Of a stretch of 64,000 nucleotides of DNA, positions 50,498 to 57,084 are shown piece by piece (the first letter of the stretch is position 1; each line of letters begins with the position of its first letter). A program made the position numbers and the translations under genes. The stretch lies in the NCBI GenBank assembly GCA_947651395.1, contig CANSYW010000001.1:62001-126000 (forward strand). Direction: 5' to 3'. The stretch is from an uncultured Pseudoflavonifractor sp. (GTDB lineage: Bacteria > Bacillota > Clostridia > Oscillospirales > Oscillospiraceae). The notes under the pieces were generated by a model. It did no database searches. It was not told where the DNA came from and was given only the letters and a program-made list of their open reading frames with translations.

Positions 50498-50774
50498 GAA
50501 TGGCGACATTGTTCTAACAACGGACGACCTCTCCCGTATTGACTTCTGCTCTCCGGCTGACAAGGAAGGCGTATGCCCTGTTTGCGGTTGCGAGATAGAG
50601 TACAACTACAACGAAGTGGAAAGTGATGGCAAAGGGAGCGGAGGAACTACCCCGTGGTTTTGCCCCCACTGTGGAGCTACTGGAAAAGAGGGGTATGACG
50701 ATGTTTTTGATGGGCACCACTACGATGTCCAGTATGAGGACGGAACGCCCGTCCCCGGAAGAGGGGCGTACTGA
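50394..50774 (+). CDS. DpnD/PcfM-like protein with zinc knuckles
   Basis: 126 residues. The start KLKVRIVEVLERVVEVEGVSTAKEAAERVRADYKNGDIVLTTDDLSRIDF matches the short DpnD/PcfM family found on conjugative plasmids and ICEs, function unknown. CPVCGCE and CPHCGATG add a possible zinc site. AAAGGAGG precedes the ATG; the stop overlaps the next start (TGATG). Confidence 0.72.
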   Translation: MKLKVRIVEVLERVVEVEGVSTAKEAAERVRADYKNGDIVLTTDDLSRIDFCSPADKEGVCPVCGCEIEYNYNEVESDGKGSGGTTPWFCPHCGATGKEGYDDVFDGHHYDVQYEDGTPVPGRGAY

Positions 50775-51061
50775 TGGGACGGCCGCCGCTCTGCGAACAG
50801 ATCACGCTGTTCGACTTCATGCCGGTCATCTCGGCCGTGGTGAGATGCTTCGACGGGGAGACGGTGCCCGTGGAGGAGTTGGAACCGTGGATGAAAGCCC
50901 TTGTCCCAGACGGAGAGTATATGGTGCCAGGCGAACATCCGCTGATTCTCCGACCGGTCAAGACGAAGGAGACAGAGATCCAGCCGGGTCTGCGATACCT
51001 CCACTACATGGCCGGAAGCCAGGTATATGCCGGTATCTACGTTGGGAAAGAGGAAAATTAA
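50774..51061 (+). CDS. Hypothetical protein
   Basis: 95 residues (ITLFDFMPVISAVVRCFDGETVPVEELEPWM). ITLFDF echoes the start of the protein at 47,366. Last gene of the second operon; its stop lies at the foot of a terminator. Confidence 0.55.
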   Translation: MGRPPLCEQITLFDFMPVISAVVRCFDGETVPVEELEPWMKALVPDGEYMVPGEHPLILRPVKTKETEIQPGLRYLHYMAGSQVYAGIYVGKEEN

Positions 51062-51090
51062 GCCCCGCCGCTCCTGCGGAGGGGCTTTTT
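51061..51090 (+). terminator. Intrinsic terminator closing the second element operon
   Basis: AGCCCC-G-CCGC / GCGG-A-GGGGCT stem with a TCCT loop, then five T. Confidence 0.9.
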
Positions 51091-51102
51091 ATCAAAAACT
51101 GT

Positions 51103-51130
51103 TTGACATTGGTGGTGGGTATGGTAGAAT
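51103..51130 (+). promoter_or_regulatory. Promoter of the DUF4160/DUF2442 pair
   Basis: TTGACA (51103-51108), 16 bp, TAGAAT (51125-51130). Confidence 0.8.
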
Positions 51131-51178
51131 GAAGATAGGGATAGCACATACCCTATACCAAGAAGTGAGGTGAGAGCA

Positions 51179-51433
51179 ATGCCTGAGATTTGCAGGTTTT
51201 ACGGAATCGTCATCAAGATGTTCTTCAAGCCGAAGGAACACGAACCGAGCCATATCCACGCTCTGTACGGAGAACATGTCGGCGTGTTCGACCTGAGAAC
51301 GATGACCATGACCGAGGGCGATTTGCCCGGCAAGGCCCAGGATATGGTCAAGGAATGGATGACCCAGAACCAAGGGCGGCTCCAGGAAATGTGGGACACC
51401 CAAAAACTGGAGAAGTTGCCCCCGCTGGTGTGA
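51179..51433 (+). CDS. DUF4160 protein
   Basis: 84 residues. MPEICRFYGIVIKMFFKPKEHEPSHIHALYGEHVGVFDLRT...GDLPGKAQDMVKEWM is the DUF4160 pattern with conserved His residues. The family is typically encoded next to DUF2442, as here. Function unproven; a toxin-antitoxin or nucleic-acid role has been suspected from genomic context. GAGGTGAG precedes the ATG at 51179. Confidence 0.88.
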   Translation: MPEICRFYGIVIKMFFKPKEHEPSHIHALYGEHVGVFDLRTMTMTEGDLPGKAQDMVKEWMTQNQGRLQEMWDTQKLEKLPPLV

Positions 51434-51447
51434 TGGAGGTGCAGACC

Positions 51448-51699
51448 ATGATGCCGAGAATCAAAGCCGTTGAGCCAAGGCCGAATTTCCGTCTGTATGT
51501 TGTCTTCGATGACGGGAGAACCGTTCTCTACAATGTGCTGGAGGACATCGAGCAGATTGACAGTTACAGAGATCTGCTGGCTATCGCTGGGCTGTTCGAC
51601 CAGGTGCAGCTCGACCAGAGCCGAACCTGCGTATTTTGGAACGACCGGATTGACCTGCCGAGCGACACCATCTATGAGTACGGCGAGAAGGTAGGCTAA
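51448..51699 (+). CDS. DUF2442 protein
   Basis: 83 residues. PRIKAVEPRPNFRLYVVFDDGRTVLYNVLED and the closing NDRIDLPSDTIYEYG match DUF2442. GGAGGT 7 nt before the ATG at 51448 favours it over an ATG at 51433 that touches the upstream stop. Partner of the DUF4160 gene. Confidence 0.87.
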   Translation: MMPRIKAVEPRPNFRLYVVFDDGRTVLYNVLEDIEQIDSYRDLLAIAGLFDQVQLDQSRTCVFWNDRIDLPSDTIYEYGEKVG

Positions 51700-51718
51700 A
51701 ACGGAATCAGGAGACACA

Positions 51719-51745
51719 GGGGGCCTTTACAGGCCCCCTTTCTTT
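51719..51745 (+). terminator. Intrinsic terminator after the DUF4160/DUF2442 pair
   Basis: GGGGGCC / GGCCCCC stem, 6-nt loop, then TTTCTTT. Confidence 0.88.
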
Positions 51746-51801
51746 CTGCCATCAATCTATACCCGCAGGACGAAAAAATCGAATCCAGAGGCTATATGGA
51801 G

Positions 51802-51830
51802 TTGCCAGAGCGGTAATTCTCTGTTATAAT
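51802..51830 (+). promoter_or_regulatory. Promoter of the 57-residue gene, also able to read into tgt
   Basis: TTGCCA (51802-51807), 17 bp, TATAAT (51825-51830). No terminator lies between it and tgt. Confidence 0.75.
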
Positions 51831-51855
51831 CTCGAAGAGGGAGGAGGGAGACGCC

Positions 51856-52029
51856 ATGACTTACTTCGAGTACCTGATGAAGACGGCAGAAGCAGATGGG
51901 CCGGAGATCTATGCGAAGTATCTCGTTGAGGTATGCGGGTACTCCGAGGGGTACGCAAAAGGCATGGCTGACCTCCAGTACCAAAGTTCCGAAAATGTTA
52001 TGCCGGGTCAAAAATCTGGCTTCCCGTGA
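51856..52029 (+). CDS. Small hypothetical protein at the right end of the element
   Basis: 57 residues (MTYFEYLMKTAEADGPEIYAKYLVEV...). GGAGGGAG before the ATG and a strong promoter support expression. No family recognised. Its place beside attR, opposite the integrase, makes it one candidate for a recombination directionality factor, but nothing in the sequence proves this. Confidence 0.6.
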   Translation: MTYFEYLMKTAEADGPEIYAKYLVEVCGYSEGYAKGMADLQYQSSENVMPGQKSGFP

Positions 52030-52034
52030 GCATT

Positions 52035-52054
52035 GGGGACGCCATGTTTATTTC
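52035..52054 (+). other. attR: right junction with the displaced end of queA
   Basis: GGGGACGCCATGTTTATTTC, read in frame GDAMFIS followed by TAA at 52,056. The right part is the original queA 3' end. Confidence 0.75.
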
Positions 52055-52077
52055 TTAATCAGTAAAGGAGTTTTCCT

Positions 52078-53208
52078 GTGTTTGAAGTGATAAAGACCGA
52101 GGGACGGGCCCGCCGGGGGGTATTTACCTGCGCCCACGGAACGGCTCAGACCCCCGTATTTATGAATGTGGGCACCCAGGGCGCCATCAAGGGCGGGGTG
52201 TCCGCCCATGATCTGGAGGATATTGGCTGTCAGATCGAACTCTCCAATACCTATCATCTTCACCTGCGTCCCGGCGATGAGGTGGTGCGTCAGCTGGGCG
52301 GCCTCCACAGGTTCATGGACTGGAAGGGCCCCATCCTCACCGACTCCGGCGGCTTCCAGGTCTTCTCCCTGGCGGGGCTTCGGAAAATCAAGGAGGAGGG
52401 CGTCTATTTCTCCTCCCACATCGACGGCCGGAAGATCTTCATGGGCCCCGAGGAGTCCATGCGGATCCAGTCCCATCTGGGCAGCGATGTGGCCATGGCC
52501 TTTGACGAGTGTGTGGAAAACCCGGCGGAGTATGACTATGCCAAGGCCTCCTGCGAACGCACCGTGCGTTGGCTGGAGCGCTGCAAGGCGGAGCACGACA
52601 GGTTGAACGCCCTGCCGGATACTGTGAACCCTCAACAGATGCTTTTTGGCATCAACCAGGGCTCCACCTATCCCGATCTGCGTGTGTGGCACATGGAGGA
52701 GATCCGAAAGATCCCCTGCGACGGCTACGCCATCGGCGGTCTGGCGGTGGGGGAGCCCACGCAGGTCATGTACGACATCATCGACGCCGTAGAGCCCCAT
52801 ATGCCGGCGGACAAGCCCCGGTACCTGATGGGGGTGGGGACGCCTTCCAATATCATTGAGGCCGTGGCCCGGGGGGTGGACTTTTTTGACTGCGTTATGC
52901 CCGCCCGGAACGCCCGCCACGGAAAGCTCTACACCTGGGAGGGCTCCATCAACCTGAAAAACGAGAAGTACAAGCTGGACGACGCCCCCATCGACTCCAC
53001 CTGCCGCTGTCCCGCCTGTCAGCACTTCTCCCGCGCCTATCTCCGTCACCTCTTTGTCGCGGGGGAGATGCTGGCCATGCGGCTGGCGGTGCTCCATAAC
53101 CTCTATTTTTATAATACGCTTATGGAGCGGATCCGGGCGGCTCTGGACGCCGGGGAATTTACCGCCTTCCGGGCGGAATATTCTCCTAAGCTGGACGGAA
53201 AAATCTGA
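52078..53208 (+). CDS. tgt: Queuine/preQ1 tRNA-guanine transglycosylase, GTG start
   Basis: 376 residues. TPVFMNVGTQGAIKG, SNTYHLHLRPGDEVV, LTDSGGFQVFSLA (catalytic Asp), GGLAVGEP, LMGVGTP and the zinc site CRCPAC...H near the C-terminus. Exchanges G34 for preQ1 in tRNAs for Asp, Asn, His and Tyr, the step before QueA. AAAGGAG 7 nt before the GTG. Without the element it would follow queA by 21 nt in one operon. Confidence 0.96.
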   Translation: MFEVIKTEGRARRGVFTCAHGTAQTPVFMNVGTQGAIKGGVSAHDLEDIGCQIELSNTYHLHLRPGDEVVRQLGGLHRFMDWKGPILTDSGGFQVFSLAGLRKIKEEGVYFSSHIDGRKIFMGPEESMRIQSHLGSDVAMAFDECVENPAEYDYAKASCERTVRWLERCKAEHDRLNALPDTVNPQQMLFGINQGSTYPDLRVWHMEEIRKIPCDGYAIGGLAVGEPTQVMYDIIDAVEPHMPADKPRYLMGVGTPSNIIEAVARGVDFFDCVMPARNARHGKLYTWEGSINLKNEKYKLDDAPIDSTCRCPACQHFSRAYLRHLFVAGEMLAMRLAVLHNLYFYNTLMERIRAALDAGEFTAFRAEYSPKLDGKI

Positions 53209-53226
53209 GTTTCTTGCCGGAAAGAC

Positions 53227-53255
53227 TTGCAAAAGGGTTCAATTTAGGCTATACT
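53227..53255 (+). promoter_or_regulatory. sigma-A promoter of yajC
   Basis: TTGCAA (53227-53232), 17 bp, TATACT (53250-53255). Confidence 0.75.
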
Positions 53256-53298
53256 AACCCTACTGCTCAAAAACAAATCAATTTGGGAGGAATTTATC

Positions 53299-53574
53299 TT
53301 GGATTACATGACCATTATTATGCTGGTGGTAATGATCGCCATCTTCTATTTTATGCTCATCCGTCCGGAGAACAAGCGGAAGAAGGCCGCCGAGGAGATG
53401 CGCTCCTCTCTGGCGGTGGGCGATGTGATCACCTCCATCGGCGGCATTGTGGGCACGATCTGCGCCGTGAAGGAGAACACCATTGTCATTGAGACCGGCG
53501 CCGACCGGGTGCGGATCGAGTTTACCAAGTGGGCTGTATCCAGCAAGGGCGCCCAGTCCACGGAGGCCCAGTAA
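53299..53574 (+). CDS. yajC: Preprotein translocase subunit YajC, TTG start
   Basis: 91 residues. One membrane segment (about 3-21, TIIMLVVMIAIFYFMLIRP) followed by NKRKKAAEEMRSSLAVGDVITSIGGIVGTI and a basic/beta tail, the YajC layout. Accessory to SecDF. TTG at 53299 has GGGAGG 8 nt upstream; an ATG three codons later is the alternative. Confidence 0.92.
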   Translation: MDYMTIIMLVVMIAIFYFMLIRPENKRKKAAEEMRSSLAVGDVITSIGGIVGTICAVKENTIVIETGADRVRIEFTKWAVSSKGAQSTEAQ

Positions 53575-53597
53575 GCCCCTTCGAAAGAGACATGCTC

Positions 53598-53649
53598 AAT
53601 ACCCTCCCCGCATAGGATGTGATGAAAACATCCGTGTGGGGAGGGTATT
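53598..53649 (+). terminator. Long hairpin after yajC; 3' arm carries the ribosome-binding site of the next gene
   Basis: 12-bp stem AATACCCTCCCC / GGGGAGGGTATT (53598-53609 with 53638-53649) followed by T. Inside it a second pairing GGATGT / ACATCC (53615-53620 with 53628-53633). The loop holds CATAGGAT (53611-53618), a possible sporulation-type -10 box. Confidence 0.7.
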
Positions 53650-53652
53650 TTT

Positions 53653-54090
53653 ATGCGAAAAAACGAGGAAGAGCACGGCGCTATGCTCCTGCGCTATGGG
53701 AAAGGTATTCTGCTGGGTGGGGGAATAGGGCTGATCCTGTGCCTCGGGTTCCTGCTGCTGGCCGCCCTGGGAATCTCCCGTGGCCTCTTTGACGCCGGTC
53801 TGCGCTATCAACTCACCGTGGTGGCCTGTGTGGTGGGCAGCTTCTGCGGAGCACTTCTGGCGGTACGGCGCTGTGGAGGGCCCGGCCTTTTTCTTGGCCT
53901 GGCGGTGGGAACGGTGCTGTTTCTGCTCCAGCTCACCATGGGCATCCTGCTCTACGACACCTTTTCTCTGGACAGCGGCGCCCTGGGCCTCCTCTTCGGC
54001 TCTCTGTGCGGCGGGGCCGCCGCGGGCATTTTGGGCGGGGGAGGGAAGCGCCGGGGACCCGTGAGAGAAAAAAAGAAGCGCCGGCGTTGA
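53653..54090 (+). CDS. TIGR04086 family membrane protein
   Basis: 145 residues with four hydrophobic segments (about 17-40, 49-67, 73-100, 107-128) and a basic C-terminal tail (GGKRRGPVREKKKRRR). Matches the small four-helix TIGR04086 (YrzE-like) family of Clostridia and Bacilli, function unknown. The only ribosome-binding site is the GGAGGG in the preceding hairpin arm. Confidence 0.78.
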   Translation: MRKNEEEHGAMLLRYGKGILLGGGIGLILCLGFLLLAALGISRGLFDAGLRYQLTVVACVVGSFCGALLAVRRCGGPGLFLGLAVGTVLFLLQLTMGILLYDTFSLDSGALGLLFGSLCGGAAAGILGGGGKRRGPVREKKKRRR

Positions 54091-54415
54091 CAATTTTCCA
54101 CAGGGTGACACTCTCCGTTTGTCAACGGTGACATAAAAGATGAAAAGTAAATGTTGTGCGGTTTTTTGCCTCCGGACGCTTTATCTTGTGCCGGGGGCTA
54201 TTTTTATCCCTCCAGCCCCCGCTTTCTCTTTCGCGGTCAGGAGGCCAGGTATACATAATTCAATTTACATAATTTTGCCTCATAACGAAAATTTTTCAAA
54301 AGGGGCTTGCTTTGTTGGAAAAAGTAGATTAAAATAGGAGTGCGTCGTTCAACACGGTTTTCACCGGAGGCATGGTCTTGTCCCTCCCCGCATAGAATGT
54401 GCTGTGGAGGTGAAC
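54091..54415 (+). other. 328-bp gene-free region upstream of spoIIM
   Basis: Contains an inverted repeat CGTTGACAA / TTGTCAACG (54,085-54,093 and 54,119-54,127), a direct repeat GGTGACA (54,104 and 54,127), a hairpin CGGGGGCT / AGCCCCCG (54,192-54,199 and 54,214-54,221), and a sigma-A promoter at 54,307. A CATAGAAT box follows at 54,391. No known riboswitch is recognised. Confidence 0.5.
54307..54335 (+). promoter_or_regulatory. sigma-A-like promoter upstream of spoIIM-xerD
   Basis: TTGCTT (54307-54312), 17 bp, TAAAAT (54330-54335). Confidence 0.65.
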
Positions 54416-54418
54416 GCC

Positions 54419-55048
54419 ATGGGTAGAGCGGTTACAGGATTCTGGTGGTCGCCGACGGCGGAGGGCACACCGGCTCTTGTCGTCACGGCGGCTTTTTTCG
54501 CGCTTGGCGGTCTGGCCGGCTGTTTGATGGCTCTGGGCGCGGCGGAGGGCGGTATGGACGCCCTGCAGATCTATCTGGAGAACTTTCTCACTTCGGCCAG
54601 GGAAGGGGCCATCATAACTCCCGCCACCCCCGAGATCTTGTGGCGGCTTCTGCGCTGGCCTTTGGCCGCCCTTCTGCTGGGCTTTACCGCCCTGGGCCTG
54701 CTGGGCATCCCGGCCTTGGCCTCTGCCCGGGGTTTCTTTTTGTCTTTCTCCATCGCCTCTTTTGCCCGGGCCTTTGGGCGAAGTGGGCTTTGTGTGGCCT
54801 TTTTGTTGCTGGGGATCCCGGCTCTTGTGACCATCCCCGCTTTTTTCCTTCTCTGCGTCCAAAGCTTTCAGGCCGCCTGGCGACTGGCCGGCCGGGCGCC
54901 GGGGCAGGGCAGGAGGGAACTCCCTTACCATCGCGATTACTTTTTTCGCTGCGGTTTTTGCGCCGCTGCTGTGTGTGTTGGCTTTCTGTTGGAGAGGTAT
55001 CTGACTCCCATCCTGGTGATGGGGGTCGCCGGCGCTTTGCTTCAATAG
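54419..55048 (+). CDS. spoIIM: Stage II sporulation protein M
   Basis: 209 residues, five hydrophobic segments (about 18-43, 73-100, 104-123, 128-152, 178-205). Its place directly before xerD repeats the spoIIM-(fur)-ripX(xerD) order of Bacillus. The NFLTSAREGAIITPATPEILWRLLRWPLAALLLGF part fits SpoIIM, which with SpoIID and SpoIIP drives engulfment. The ATG at 54419 follows GGAGGTG. Confidence 0.78.
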   Translation: MGRAVTGFWWSPTAEGTPALVVTAAFFALGGLAGCLMALGAAEGGMDALQIYLENFLTSAREGAIITPATPEILWRLLRWPLAALLLGFTALGLLGIPALASARGFFLSFSIASFARAFGRSGLCVAFLLLGIPALVTIPAFFLLCVQSFQAAWRLAGRAPGQGRRELPYHRDYFFRCGFCAAAVCVGFLLERYLTPILVMGVAGALLQ

Positions 55049-55080
55049 GAGGTACTTTGGCAAAAGAAAAGGGTGAGAGA

Positions 55081-55959
55081 ATGGATCTTCTGGCCGCATA
55101 TCAGCGCTTCCTGACGGAGGAAAAGGGGTCTTCCGAGAACACCGTCAGCTCCTATGTCCGGGACATCAGCCAATATCTTCATTGGCTCCCCAGCGAGGGC
55201 CTCTCTCCCGAGCACGCCACCCAGACCGACGTGGATCGCTACACCAAGTATCTTCTGAGTCTGGGCAAATCCAACGCCACGGTCACCCGTTGTCTGGCCT
55301 CTCTCAAATCCTTTTACGCCTACCTCCAACGGGAGGGCGTCGTCCCCTCCAATCCCGCCAGGGGGCTCTCTCTGGAAAAGGTGGAGCGCAAGCTGCCGCA
55401 GATCCTCACCAGCAAGGAAGTCGAACTCTTTCTGGAGCAGCCCGACCCCCGGGACGCCAAGGGCTGCCGGGACAAGGCCATGCTGGAGCTCCTCTACGCC
55501 ACCGGCATTCGGGTCAGCGAGTTGATCGGGCTGAATCAGGAGCACTTGAATCTCAGTGCCGGCTTCCTGCGCTGTGCCAACCGGAAAAAGGAACGGGTCA
55601 TCCCGCTGTATTCCACCGCCGTCCGGGCCCTGGCCGACTACATAGAACACGTCCGCCCTCAGCTCATTGAGCAGCCCGACGAGCACGCCCTGTTCGTCAA
55701 CATGAACGGCTCCCGGATGTCCCGGCAGGGCTTTTGGAAGATCATCAAGCACTATCAGGATCTGGCGGGCATCCAGAAGGAGATCACGCCCCATACTCTG
55801 CGCCATTCCTTCGCCGCCCATCTGCTGGAAAACGGCGCCGACCTTCACTCCATTCAGGAGATGCTGGGACACGCCGATATCTCCTCCACCCAGGTCTATA
55901 CCCGGGTCATCAACCCCAGGCTGAAGGACGTATACAACAAAGCCCACCCCAGAACATAA
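55081..55959 (+). CDS. xerD: Site-specific tyrosine recombinase XerD
   Basis: 292 residues. N-terminal SAM-like DNA-binding part (LLAAYQRFLTEEKGSSENTVSSYVRDI) and the catalytic domain with Arg in YATGIRVSELIGL, HTLRHSFAAHLLENG, and GHADISSTQVYTRV with the nucleophilic Tyr. Resolves chromosome dimers with XerC at dif. Start at ATG 55081 after AAGGGTGAG; a TTG eight codons earlier after AGGAGGT is possible. Confidence 0.93.
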   Translation: MDLLAAYQRFLTEEKGSSENTVSSYVRDISQYLHWLPSEGLSPEHATQTDVDRYTKYLLSLGKSNATVTRCLASLKSFYAYLQREGVVPSNPARGLSLEKVERKLPQILTSKEVELFLEQPDPRDAKGCRDKAMLELLYATGIRVSELIGLNQEHLNLSAGFLRCANRKKERVIPLYSTAVRALADYIEHVRPQLIEQPDEHALFVNMNGSRMSRQGFWKIIKHYQDLAGIQKEITPHTLRHSFAAHLLENGADLHSIQEMLGHADISSTQVYTRVINPRLKDVYNKAHPRT

Positions 55960-55994
55960 AAGGACGGTTTTCCGGCAGGGAATACCGTCCTTTT
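55958..55994 (+). terminator. Intrinsic terminator after xerD
   Basis: AAAAGGACGGT / ACCGTCCTTTT stem starting within the stop codon, ending in a T-run. Confidence 0.88.
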
Positions 55995-56023
55995 CTATTT
56001 CCTCGAAAAAATTTCTTTTTCTG

Positions 56024-56052
56024 TTGAAAAAAGTCTATGAATGCGGTATACT
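56024..56052 (+). promoter_or_regulatory. sigma-A promoter of the DUF1858 gene
   Basis: TTGAAA (56024-56029), 17 bp, TATACT (56047-56052). Confidence 0.78.
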
Positions 56053-56094
56053 ATATAGGCATTCAAGCTCTTACCATTTTGGAGGTAGTATATC

Positions 56095-56301
56095 ATGGCT
56101 CAGATCACCAAAGACACCATCATCGGCGATATCCTGGACATCGCCCCCCAGGTCGCTCCCGTATTCATGGCCATCGGCATGCACTGCCTGGGCTGCCCCT
56201 CTTCCCGCGGGGAGACGGTGGAGCAGGCCTGCATGGTCCACGGCGTGGATGTGGACTCCCTGCTGGCAGAGATCAACAAACTGATCCCCGCCGCCCAGTA
56301 A
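56095..56301 (+). CDS. DUF1858 domain protein (redox disulfide type)
   Basis: 68 residues. [43 protein letters not shown] is the DUF1858 pattern with a conserved CLGC pair and one further Cys, thought to be redox active. Often near hybrid-cluster or iron-sulfur proteins, but not here. GGAGG precedes the ATG. Confidence 0.85.
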   Translation: MAQITKDTIIGDILDIAPQVAPVFMAIGMHCLGCPSSRGETVEQACMVHGVDVDSLLAEINKLIPAAQ

Positions 56302-56310
56302 GCTCCAAAC

Positions 56311-57084
56311 ATGAAAAGGGAGCGGCGCTGCCGCTCCCTTTTTCTGCTTTTAAAGGGGGGATTTCCCATAAAACGTCCATTTTCTCTTTCGCCACGCCTT
56401 CAGGCGGTGGCCGATCTGGTGCCTGCCGGCGTCCGGCTGGCTGATGTGGGCACCGATCACGGTCGCCTGCCGGTATGGCTGATCCGGCACGGGATCATCG
56501 ACCGGGCGGTGTGCTCCGACCTGCGCGCCGCCCCGCTGAGCCGGGCCAAAGCCCTGGCGGAGCGGTGGGAGGTCTCGGATCAGATATCCTTCCGCCTGTG
56601 CGACGGGCTGTCCGATATATCCCCTCAAGAGGCAGAGGTGGTTACCATTGCCGGGATGGGAGGGGAGACCATCGCGGACATCCTTCACGCCACCCGCTGG
56701 ATCGGCGAGGCCGGCCATCGATACATCCTCCAGCCCATGAGCGGCATGGACGGTCTGCGGCGCTATCTCTCCGCCGGCGGTCTGGCCATCCGCCGGGAGG
56801 TGCTTGTGGAGGAGGGCGATACCCTCTATGTCATCGTTATGGCTGAGCCGGGGGAGATGAAGCCCCTCACCGAAGGCGAAATCTGGGTAGGGCGGCAGTG
56901 CAGGGAGCAGGAAAGCCCTCTGCGCAGCCGGTATCTGACCCAGGAGCTCCAAAAGCTCCACCGCGCGGTGGCAGGCCTGGAACGCTCTCAGCGCCAGGAG
57001 GACATTCAAAAACGGAAATGGTACCAATTGGCCATTTGGGAGATTGAAACTATGAAGAGGGAGTGGGATCAATGGCATCTGTAA
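56311..57084 (+). CDS. trmK: tRNA (adenine(22)-N1)-methyltransferase, start codon uncertain
   Basis: Up to 257 residues. SAM-binding motif RLADVGTDHGRLPVWLI, CSDLRAAPLSRAKALAE, VVTIAGMGGETIADIL and the C-terminal coiled coil (QELQKLHRAVAGLERSQRQEDIQKRKWYQL) identify TrmK/YqfN, which methylates A22 of tRNA. The only upstream ATG (56311) has no ribosome-binding site and is followed at once by the terminator of the preceding gene. The conserved protein begins near 56,371, where AAAGGGGGG sits 7 nt before an ATA at 56,368. The true start is therefore probably ATA, or a later GTG. Confidence 0.88.
   Translation: MKRERRCRSLFLLLKGGFPIKRPFSLSPRLQAVADLVPAGVRLADVGTDHGRLPVWLIRHGIIDRAVCSDLRAAPLSRAKALAERWEVSDQISFRLCDGLSDISPQEAEVVTIAGMGGETIADILHATRWIGEAGHRYILQPMSGMDGLRRYLSAGGLAIRREVLVEEGDTLYVIVMAEPGEMKPLTEGEIWVGRQCREQESPLRSRYLTQELQKLHRAVAGLERSQRQEDIQKRKWYQLAIWEIETMKREWDQWHL
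56314..56342 (+). terminator. Intrinsic terminator after the DUF1858 gene
   Basis: 13-bp stem AAAAGGGAGCGGC / GCCGCTCCCTTTT, 3-nt loop, T-run. It lies inside the longest possible trmK frame. Confidence 0.88.

Larger units (their letters stand above)
41525..52048. mobile_element. Integrative element of about 10.5 kb inserted in the 3' end of queA (large serine recombinase type)
   Basis: A serine recombinase gene lies at the left end, divergent repressor and Cro-like genes follow, and about twenty small overlapping genes read rightward to the right end. Both boundaries carry a copy of the queA terminal codons (GDAMFI), and joining left host flank to right host flank restores a queA ending FGDAMFIS-stop 21 nt before the tgt GTG. 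GC content and codon use are lower and more even than in flanking genes. Capsid, tail, conjugation and replication genes are absent, so it is either a cryptic prophage/ICE remnant or a minimal mobilisable element. Confidence 0.88.

Noticed and set aside
41525-52048. Classification of the element as an intact prophage or conjugative element
   Set aside because: No terminase, portal, capsid, tail, relaxase, VirB4/VirD4 or replication gene is visible.
52027-52070. Direct repeat CATTGGRGAC in the reconstructed attP as a recombinase half-site
   Set aside because: Serine recombinase sites are expected to have inverted half-sites; the repeat may be accidental and the crossover point is only inferred.
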